In this document: piece by piece, positions 56,801 to 64,000 of the stretch
Position numbering within the stretch: position 1 is the stretch's first letter
Layout: each line of letters starts with the position of its first letter
Assembly: GCA_930367205.1 (NCBI GenBank)
Contig: OV884009.1
Location: 38,635,841 to 38,699,840 of the forward strand
Source: Acanthosoma haemorrhoidale
Taxonomy: Eukaryota; Arthropoda; Insecta; Hemiptera; Acanthosomatidae
DNA length: 64,000 nucleotides
Reading direction: 5' to 3'
Program-made: the position numbers and the translations under genes
The notes under the pieces: generated by a model
What the model saw: the letters and a program-made list of their open reading frames with translations, nothing else
What the model was told of the DNA's origin: nothing
Databases searched by the model: none

Positions 56801-58061
56801 TAATGACTATTTAATTACAAACATTTAAAAATGAACAAAACTTAAAATAATAATGCGAGAATATAATTCCAAAAAACATTCAATATATAGTGTAAATGTG
56901 GCAATGAAAAAATATATAATTTGTATATAATTCAGTGTTTACATAAACAGAAATTATATAATTATTATAATTGAAGATGACAAATTGTAAAAGATTTTAT
57001 TTTACTACAGCACTTAATACATTAAAAATTGAAGAAAGAATGTTTTATTTTTTGTTAATACCACTTTTGCCGACCTTTATGTAGCTGTAGTTTAAAAAAC
57101 TATAATAATGTAAATGTGAGTAACAGAATATAGAAGAAAAGTATGTTTTAGAAATGAAAAATAAAGGTATCACCAAAATGTAGTTTTGATCATATTATAC
57201 TGACATTATAATTTGGAAATATCTTTAAAAGAACCAATAACTCATATAATGAAATTTATTTCTAACATAAATAGTAAAATACCAAATTTAATTCAGTTAA
57301 AAAGTGGAACACACCAAATAAATAGATTTTTTAAAAAGAAATGTAGTTCTTCAACTCTATTAAAAACAGAGACATTTTTCTTTAAATAACTCATTTCTTA
57401 TTTACAATCATTTTAAGGCAAATTTATGAGAAAAAAATATTATCTTATTGTATTTATAAAGAAAACAGGATTGAAACTTTAATAACAATTTAGAAAAGAC
57501 AGGTATAAATAAAATTATCCATATAATAAGTAAAATTATTACATAACAACAACAAAGCAGAAAACTGCGTAAACTATAAATAATGGAAAATAATCAAATA
57601 TTTAAAAGATAAAATCATCTTTATTTTAAGAATTAAATTTTTGGCATTAAGAAAATAAATTAATAATGTAAATGATAAAAACTAAATTTATAATTTATGA
57701 ATGATTTGTTTCTAAATTCAAAAAAATTAAATAAATAACAATGAGGAAATCATAAGTAATTTGCAGCTAAATTAAAATTAAATAGCAGCAATAAAATTTG
57801 TAAAATTTTGATTTTGGTTCAATATTAAATCACAATAAATTTAATATTATAGAATATATACATATAAATACAAATTTACATGATAATAAACAAAGTTGGC
57901 ATTGTAAATACATTTCCACATTCAAAACACATTTAAAAAAAAAAAAGAAAGAAAACAATCAAATGAAACAAAAGTGAAATATTTAATAAGTGCAACCAAA
58001 TAATGAACACAATGAGAATCAACCATATATTGTCGAAAAATCGTCAAGCACTATTTTTTTT
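53891..58061 (-). other. AT-rich region, probably including the 3' UTR of the USP12/46-like gene
   Basis: No genes seen in 4 kb. The part next to 58061 should contain the 3' UTR of the minus-strand deubiquitinase. A GC-richer patch at 54920-55200 includes a small hairpin CCTGGC-CTGCCAT-GCCAGG near 54927 but no recognisable coding. Confidence 0.4.
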
Positions 58062-58205
58062 TCACTTTCCATTTACTTTGGCTTCATTTATATTCGTGTC
58101 TGTAGTATCTCGGGATTGGTAAAAAAGTATATATCCAGTTTCAGATGATTTCTGAATATCTGATGTAAGTCCATAGAAATCATCTATAGCTGATTGATCT
58201 ATTTT
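58062..58205 (-). CDS. USP12/46-like ubiquitin hydrolase, last coding exon
   Basis: After a strong acceptor (TTTTTTTTCAG, AG at 58207-58206 on the minus strand) the exon reads [20 protein letters not shown], then [13 protein letters not shown]. This is the invariant C-terminal end of the USP12/USP46 catalytic domain, whose YILFYQSRD lies close to the natural C-terminus. The enzymes remove ubiquitin and work with WD-repeat cofactors (WDR48/UAF1, WDR20). Here the frame continues 14 residues beyond the usual end ([14 protein letters not shown]) before the stop. All earlier exons must lie beyond the right edge of the window or be missing. The intron upstream contains at least two LTR elements. 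Confidence 0.85.
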   Translation of the reverse strand, partial: KIDQSAIDDFYGLTSDIQKSSETGYILFYQSRDTTDTNINEAKVNGK

Positions 58206-58944
58206 CTGAAAAAAAACAAAAACAAATGTATAATTTATGTATTCAATAAATACACAAACATGAAGCAAAAGCAAACTATTATCCTTTTATATTATATACT
58301 TAACAAGCATAATTTGGTTAAAACTATATTTCCATTCGTCCTTGAATTTAGTACATGTTGTTCATTATAGTATTGTACATTATAGTAAGGAAATTCCAAA
58401 AAGTTTAAGAAGTTGCATTAGATAACGGTTACTTCTTAAAATAATACATAGTCGAATCTTCTATTCTAAATTAATTTACAATGCAGGATATTATTTTATT
58501 AATCCTTTTCCTGCTCAATTGTTGGAGCTGGAGCGTTTATGGAAAGGTTACCTTATTATAGCCCGGTCACCAGGTACATTTTACCTTGAAAAAGGTCCAA
58601 AGTTAATGATCTTTTAATATGTTGTATGTGTATTCTATAGTGTAGAATCCAAGTTTTCCAATTCGAGAACTATGTGTGAACTTCAGGGCAGCTGTAAAAC
58701 CTCAAAATTTTTGGACTTTTTTCAGTTGCATAAACAATGCATTCATATACAATTTAAATTTTCTTAATAAACTCCATGCATTATTGTTGTTACAATTATT
58801 TAAGAGGACTCAAATAATAACTTTATTTCTCTTAAATATGAAAAAAGTTATTTCATTTTTCAAGGAAACTTGTCTTCATTTAGGTGGGACTGAATTATTA
58901 TTTATTATAACATATAAATATTTATTTATATGTGTTATGTCTGG
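58206..58944 (-). other. Intron sequence of the USP12/46-like gene
   Basis: AT-rich sequence between the last exon and the Mag-like element. No exon or repeat recognised. Confidence 0.5.
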
Positions 58945-60240
58945 ATAGGAACGTATAAAGGGAAAACACACTCTTTATACCACTATTATATTTAATGAAC
59001 TGATACACTTTTAATAAATTAGTTACGTTGATTCGTAATGAACTGAACAACTAAGAGAAGGTAACACGCGAGAGCGGGATTAGACTGGCTCACATAATCG
59101 ATACTGCAATCGATACACAACAGTCTCCCACGCTAATTAGAATAATTAAAAGAATAGACATATTATAGTCTGCTTAAATCAGGTGGTAAATTGAGTCACA
59201 TAGTCTAGCAGTTTTCCTGGTGGCCTCCGTTTTCTGCCTGATCGTCTCAGAATGGGTTCTGGCTGGACCCTCGGTTGCTCTTGTTGTTGCTGCGGGCGGG
59301 TCGATGGTCTTGGACTTGGATCTGGCTGGACGTCTTCTGGAAGATTACTTCTTGGTTCGTCATCATTGGTTGGACTCTTGGGTGGTAGAGTAAACATCAC
59401 TCTCTTCTTGGGTTTGGCGTCGCTCGCAATGAAAAGCAATTGATTGATGTGCCTCTTCAGGCTATATCCACTAATATCGAGTCTAATTATGTAGTGAAGC
59501 TTCCCAATTTTTTGGATTACAGTTCCAAGTCTCCATGTTGGTTTGCCAGTGTGGGGGTACCACCTTGCTTGTATGCGATCTCCCACGCTTAGTTGACGTG
59601 TACTACCCTGAGTGGTGCTGGAAAGAGCTGGTGTTTGTGGAGGTGGTTTCAGCAGATCTAATTGAATCCGTATTCTACGTTGTAGGTACAATTCCGATGG
59701 TGATTTCCCACATGCTAGCGGGGTTGACCTGTATCGCATTAAGATTTCTTGGACTTTTCTTTGGAGAGGTAACGTAGAACTAGTCATGGCCTGTAATTTC
59801 TGTTTAAAGGTCTGAATATTACGTTCTGCGATTCCGTTGGTGGCGGGATGGCCTGGGGCTATGAACTTTTGTTGAATGCCATGGTGCGTACAGAATTTGA
59901 GAAATGTTTCGCTTTTGAATATTGTTGCGTTATCTGAAACTAGGACTCTTGGTAGGCCGTGAGTTGAGAATATATCTTGAAGGTATTGAATGGTTGAATC
60001 TGTTGTTGGTGCATTCTTGGAGAAACGGACTTCTAGCCAGCGGGACTTAGCATCTACTAAAACGAAGAAGTGGTGGTCTTGGAATGGTCCCGCATAGTCC
60101 ATATGAACCCTATCAAAATTCTCTGAGGGTTCATCCCAGTGATGGATGGGTGCTTTGGGGGGATTTTTTCTAATTCGTACGCATTCCTGACAAGCTCTGA
60201 CAAGATGTTCAATGTCTTTATCTAGATTTTTCCAGATCTA
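58945..60240 (-). mobile_element. 5'-truncated Mag-like Gypsy element with 3' LTR
   Basis: The minus strand has the end of integrase, a Pro/Gln-rich tail, and then a purine-rich ATTAGCGTGGGAGACTG tract. An LTR beginning TGTTGTGTATCGATTG at 59122 runs to about 58945. The element stops abruptly at about 60240, inside the integrase zinc region. No second LTR is present. It is related to, but distinct from, the element at 44359; both lie on the same strand. Confidence 0.8.
59179..60236 (-). CDS. Integrase C-terminal two thirds of the Mag-like element, open frame
   Basis: The frame is open from about 60236 (DKDIEHLVRACQECVRIRKN, the CxxC of the zinc region) to the stop at 59179; the first ATG is at 60102. 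The integrase core has all three acidic residues: MDYAGPF, VSDNATIFKSE, and GIAERNIQ. The C-terminal domain reads VGDRIQARWYPHTGKPTWRL, then GTVIQKIGKLHYIIRL. A Pro/Gln-rich tail ends in a basic RRSGRKRRPPGKL stretch, possibly a nuclear signal. About 350 codons without a stop indicate fairly recent decay, although the truncated element cannot transpose by itself. Confidence 0.85.
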
Positions 60241-61128
60241 GATAACTATTCTTAATACTTGAGGATCACAGGATAACTGTTAACTGCAATAATAAGGTAC
60301 TTCAGAAACAAAACATTTACTGAAGAAAAAAAAAAGGAATAATACACCACACACCAGATAATGGACAAATATATAAAGGGTGTACCTTTAGTAAATATTT
60401 ACATAACAATCTAATAAAAAAAAAAGAAGAGCAAAAAAAGTTAATACCAGTGATTTTTTTCTTTACAAGGTAGTAATTAAAATGAAAAATAAATTTTATT
60501 CTAGGATATTAGTTCCCTAAAAGTAACCGAACTGTAAGTTAACTAGGACCACATGGCATATGGACACTTAGTAATAACAGATAAAAAAAACTGAAACAGC
60601 AAACAAAAATTAAACAAGTCAGAACAAATAGCAAATAAACTAATGTAGACAGACACTTAATGATATCGGGATAACTTAAACTCTCAAAATACTTAAATAG
60701 TGGTGGATTGAGAGAAAAGAACAAATTCTTAAAGGCGGGATTGAAAATCTGGGAGGAAAGAAGAATGACCTATCAATATTTGCCGCTCGCCAACTCTCCA
60801 AATCTATAAATCTAGACTTAGTTCATCATTATTATTACTTTGTTTGTTTATTTTTCATTGATTTTTATTCATTCCTTATTTTTTTAATATATCCCAGCAA
60901 CCTTTCATGCAGATTTTACCCCAGTAATAATTCTAATTTTATATTACCTTATATTTTATTATTTACCTTATGTTCCTAGCTAAAATTGTTAGTGAATCTC
61001 ATTCACCTTAATTCATTTATATTCTTTGTTTTAATCTTACGCTATTGGTTCAACGAAGTCACCACATATATACATAGGCCCTTTATTATTTATAAGCTTA
61101 TCACATCAGTGTAATTTAAGGTATATAT
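60241..61128. other. AT-rich stretch between two LTR elements
   Basis: No exon of the deubiquitinase or other gene recognised. Ends at the LTR start at 61129. Confidence 0.4.
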
Positions 61129-61652
61129 TGTTATGATATTTTAAAATGGTGATTTTAAATGGTGCTTATATAAAAAATCTTGGAAAAAAATTGAGATTGA
61201 AGGTCAAGAAGGCATCGGACAGAAGCGGGAGAGGAACCTCCAGAGGGTCGTTAGTTGTTAGTCGTTGGTCAGACACAGTTAGACGAGGTGGCGTACCTAA
61301 GCTGGCCCCTGATGGTCCTTTTTCATTTATCAACAGATGCGACAACTTTACTTTCAATCATCAGGAAGACAAGTCAGATCAAGCATAAGTGATATGAACA
61401 ACGAAGATACCAACACGAAGAAGCACTGGCCAGCATAATACGAAATTATAAGTACGTGATTATGTTTGTATGTAAATTTTTAGCTGTAAATGTTTGTAAT
61501 AATAAAATCAATATTCCTTTTGCCAAAAGTTTCCTAAAATAATTAACAGAACCCTGAGATAAAGTAAAAGTTATAAAAGTTTGAATATAAAGTTTTTATA
61601 AATAATTAAAATAATGATTATTATTAAGAGTAATAAGAAAATATTAGAATAT
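61129..61652 (+). repeat. 5' LTR of the coiled-coil element
   Basis: About 524 bp, beginning TGTTATGATATTTTAAAATG. The GC-rich first part (AAGCGGGAGAGGAACCTCCA) reads as a short basic peptide frame and is probably not coding. AATAAAA signals lie near 61500. Confidence 0.85.
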
Positions 61653-61653
61653 T

Positions 61654-61671
61654 TGGCGCCCGCAAACAGAG
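61654..61671 (+). promoter_or_regulatory. Primer binding site, tRNA-Lys-like variant
   Basis: TGGCGCCCGCAAACAGAG directly follows the 5' LTR. It shares TGGCGCCCG with the tRNA-Lys site of the errantivirus at 11416 but then departs by an insertion. Confidence 0.65.
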
Positions 61672-61801
61672 AAATGTTAATATAGGAAATCTGGCTAAAG
61701 GATTGTTTAGATAGTGTCACGAAAATTGTGTTTAAATTTGATATAAAGGTTAGGTTAAAAATTGTATTTGTGATTAAGATTCATATTGATAGAATTCAGT
61801 C

Positions 61802-62824
61802 ATGGAAAAAGATAAGCATAGTGTCAATATTGATCCAAATGAGCAAACTATAATAGATAGATACGTAGATAATAAAGAAAATGAGGTTAATAATAGGCAA
61901 CCACGTGCTAGTACGAGGGTATCAAATAATAGTCAAAATTTTATTGTAGATGAATCAAGTCGGAAGGAAAGTGAGATGCAAATGATGCTTAGGTTAATGG
62001 TAGAAATGAAACATAATATGGGAGAAATTAAATGTGATTTGAACGAAAAATTTGCCGAAAATAATCGTAAATTAGACGAAATTAAAAGTGATCTTAAACA
62101 TAGTATGAACAAGAAATTTGACGAAAATAATCGTAAATTAGAAGAAAATAAACTTGATTTGAACGAAAAATTTGTAAAAATTGATAATATATTCGAGAGC
62201 AGTGAGCAAAGATTGCAAAACCCTTTCAAAGAATTTAATGTAAACCTTGATAAAGAAACGGATTTAAAACCGGAACTGGGAAATCAGACAAATGATTTCA
62301 AAGAAGATAAATTAGAAACCGAAAGTAAACTCGAAAGTAAACTCGTAGATTATGAACAAAGACTAATTAAAAATAATTTAGATACACATAATTATGACAA
62401 TAAAAAAGAAATCAGTGAAAAAAAATTACAAAATTCTTTCAAACAGTCTGATGTACAACTGGATGAAAGAATACATCCTTTAAAAAGGGAAATTAAATTT
62501 GAGAAACAAAAAACGTGCATAGATGATGAACCGGTAATTGATCCTGATGTAAGACAAATAATTAACGATAATGATAATTTAGAGATTCAGCAATTTAAAA
62601 ATTCTGATTCAGTAAAAATTATAAGTAAAGTAAAAAGTATAATAGGTAAAAGTTTGAATTGGAAAAGATTCCAATTTAATATTTTATATCATGCTAGTGA
62701 AATTCCCCTTGGCAAGTTCAATAGGAACAACATAAAAATAAACAAATGGACAGAATTTAAAAATAACTCCAGGGATGTTTTTAATACAATCGAATATAAT
62801 TATAAAAAGAAAAGAAAAAAATAG
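61802..62824 (+). CDS. Coiled-coil protein of the non-autonomous LTR element
   Basis: 340 residues from the ATG at 61802 to the stop at 62822-62824, the only substantial frame of the element. After a polar N-terminus, residues 60-130 repeat a heptad-like unit (EKFAENNRKLDEIKSDLK, then KKFDENNRKLEENKLDLN, then EKFVKIDN), a strong coiled coil. Residues 135-235 are a second Lys/Glu-rich helical part. The last 75 residues contain a compact, less charged stretch (VKSIIGKSLNWKRFQFNILY) and a basic Lys/Arg terminus. Position directly behind the primer site is that of gag, so a structural or RNA-binding role is plausible. No capsid or zinc-knuckle motif is visible. The intact frame in a young element suggests selection or very recent origin. 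Function unknown. Confidence 0.75.
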   Translation: MEKDKHSVNIDPNEQTIIDRYVDNKENEVNNRQPRASTRVSNNSQNFIVDESSRKESEMQMMLRLMVEMKHNMGEIKCDLNEKFAENNRKLDEIKSDLKHSMNKKFDENNRKLEENKLDLNEKFVKIDNIFESSEQRLQNPFKEFNVNLDKETDLKPELGNQTNDFKEDKLETESKLESKLVDYEQRLIKNNLDTHNYDNKKEISEKKLQNSFKQSDVQLDERIHPLKREIKFEKQKTCIDDEPVIDPDVRQIINDNDNLEIQQFKNSDSVKIISKVKSIIGKSLNWKRFQFNILYHASEIPLGKFNRNNIKINKWTEFKNNSRDVFNTIEYNYKKKRKK

Positions 62825-62924
62825 CTATACCTTATTATTACGAAATAATGGTAATCGGATAAATATAAAAAAGTAATTAAAAATAAAATAAAATAAAAAA
62901 TTTTAAATTAATAGGAAAATCTAT

Positions 62925-63730
62925 TATTAAAAAATGGCAAATAGGCATGTGTAAAGTTTGGAAATTAAAGTTTATTATAGTGTAAAATCAAAGTTGAAAT
63001 TATGGTAAAAGATATAGAAAAGCTAGAAAATTACAATATATTAAAATAATTTATTATAAAATAACGTCAATCAGGCCATGTAAGAAAAGGAATTTAAAGT
63101 TTATTATATTGTATTAAAATGTTAGAATGTTTAACTATACAATCAAAGTTGAAAATGTGTTAAAATCTATCTAAAAACTTGAAAATTAAAATTAATTGAA
63201 AGCCTTATTATGAAAATAATGTCAATCAAGCACACGTAAAAATTGAAATTTATTCTAATGTTTAAATGTTGGTGTGTTTATTTGTACAATCAAGTTTGTC
63301 AATATGTTAAAATCTATCTAAAAACTTGAATTGAAGTTATTGTATTGTATTAAAATGGTATGGTGTTTATCTGGACAATCAAATATGTTAACATCTATAG
63401 AAAAAATTGAAATTTTAAAATTCATTAAAACCTTATATGGAAATTTTAAATAAATTTAAGTTTTTAAATTTAAAAACTTAAAAATTTGAATTTTATTCTA
63501 ATGTACTAAAATGTTAGTATGTTTAATTTGTACAATCACGTTGGTAAATGTTAAAAGGTATATAAAAGTTTGAAATTTAAAAGTAATTAATACTTTATTA
63601 TGAAGATATTGTCAAACCAGCAATGTAAAAACTTGGAAATTATAAATTTATGGCACTATAGTTAAAAATCTAAGATGTCTGTAAGGTACAATTACATTTG
63701 TGATGTAAATGGTTGAAATGAAAAATGTAA
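62925..63730 (+). repeat. Degenerate AT-rich tandem array inside the LTR element
   Basis: About five copies of a 90-165 base unit recur, with shared words GTACAATCAA(A)GTTG near 62984, 63151, 63287, 63376 and 63522. ATGTTAAAATCTATCTAAAAACTTGAA and TTATTATGAA-ATA-TGTCAATCA words follow these. The copies differ in length and sequence. No coding. Confidence 0.65.
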
Positions 63731-63887
63731 AATTTTGGTGACACCTAATCTGATATTGTCATTTAGTAATAAGAAAATGCAAATTGTCAAAGTGCTAAAA
63801 AAGTGAATAGTGAAATCAAAAGTAAAGTGGAATGAAAAATTTTTTTTCGACAAGCTCAAAAAATTTTTAAATCGGAGCGGACCCGAA

Positions 63888-64000
63888 TGTTATGATATTT
63901 TAAAATGGTGATTTTAAATGGTGCTTATATAAAAAATCTCGGAAAAAAATTGAGATTGAAGGTCAAGAAGGCATCGGACAGAAGCGGGAGAGGTGAACCT
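63888..64000 (+). repeat. 3' LTR of the coiled-coil element, cut by window end
   Basis: Starts TGTTATGATATTTTAAAATG and matches the first 110 bases of the 5' LTR except for one T-to-C change and a TG insertion near the end of the window. Preceded by GGAGCGGACCCGAA, a weak polypurine tract. Confidence 0.9.

Larger units (their letters stand above)
61129..64000 (+). mobile_element. Young LTR element without pol, encoding a coiled-coil protein
   Basis: The 5' LTR (61129 to about 61652) and the first 113 bases of the 3' LTR (63888 onward, cut by the window edge) differ by about one substitution and a 2-base indel. The insertion is therefore recent. A primer-site-like TGGCGCCCGCAAACAGAG follows the 5' LTR. 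The 2.2-kb interior holds one 340-codon frame and a long AT-rich repetitive tail. No protease, RT, RNase H or integrase motif is present, so it must be mobilised in trans. A related solo LTR lies at 2512. Confidence 0.88.

Noticed and set aside
59252..59443. Plus-strand frame rich in Gly/Cys/Ser over the integrase tail
   Set aside because: Antisense shadow of the Pro/Gln-rich tail of the Mag-like integrase on the minus strand.
61146..61388. 80-codon frame with SRGTSRGSLVVSRWSDTVRRGG
   Set aside because: It lies wholly in the LTR and would be read only from the end of the transcript; no family match, so treated as LTR sequence.
1..64000. CRISPR array, bacterial operon or prophage
   Set aside because: No regularly spaced identical repeats; gene structures with introns, LTR retrotransposons and eukaryotic chromatin genes show this is animal nuclear DNA.

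Overview
This looks like about 64 kb of AT-rich animal nuclear DNA, almost certainly from an insect. Three cellular loci are recognisable, all on the minus strand: an ATF7IP/windei-type SETDB1 cofactor (7937-10546), the catalytic half of a KAT14/Atac2-type acetyltransferase (42100-43023), and the last exon of a USP12/46-type deubiquitinase (58062-58205). Most of the rest is transposon DNA of families typical of insects: errantiviruses with env, Mag-like Gypsy, Jockey-, CR1-, R1- and I-like non-LTR elements, a Penelope-like element, mariner, Tigger and hAT. I cannot fix the insect order from sequence alone.

Layout. 1-5.8 kb is a graveyard: an errantivirus gag/protease scrap, the 5' half of a Jockey-like element, a solo LTR, a Copia polymerase remnant and the end of a ZBED5-like hAT transposase. 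7.9-10.5 kb is the ATF7IP-like gene, uninterrupted by introns in this copy. 11.2-17.6 kb is a structurally complete errantivirus (231-bp LTRs, tRNA-Lys-type primer site, gag, pol, env) whose reading frames are all broken. 18.7-19.8 kb is a deletion derivative of another Gypsy element. 21.4-23.5 kb is a Jockey-like fragment split by a mariner, and 23.7-24.4 kb is a long foldback repeat. 26.4-27.1 kb is an I-type 3' end nested in a CR1/Jockey-like RT.

28.5-31.3 kb is a patchwork. A partial copy of the 5' part of the ATF7IP gene lies inside Penelope-like sequence and is bracketed by short direct repeats. 32.9-34.7 kb is an R1-like polymerase remnant. 36.9-41.05 kb is a second, older errantivirus in reverse orientation, and 41.3-42 kb a Tigger-like transposase remnant. 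44.4-48.5 kb is a nearly full-length Mag-like Gypsy element with a 5-bp target duplication. 48.7-49.4 kb is an unusual GC-richer, hairpin-rich segment. 51.0-53.1 kb is an internally deleted Mag-like element with perfect 5-bp target duplications. 58.9-60.2 kb is the 3' end of a third Mag-like element with an open integrase frame. 61.1-64 kb is a young LTR element that carries only a coiled-coil protein and degenerate AT-rich repeats.

The strongest leads are four: the non-autonomous coiled-coil LTR element at the right edge; the hammerhead-like motifs tied to Penelope-like sequence; the ATF7IP duplicate, which preserves the empty site of the errantivirus insertion; and the row of ATAAAA-containing hairpins at 48.77-49.0 kb. 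All family assignments are by eye from translated motifs; no database search was run.
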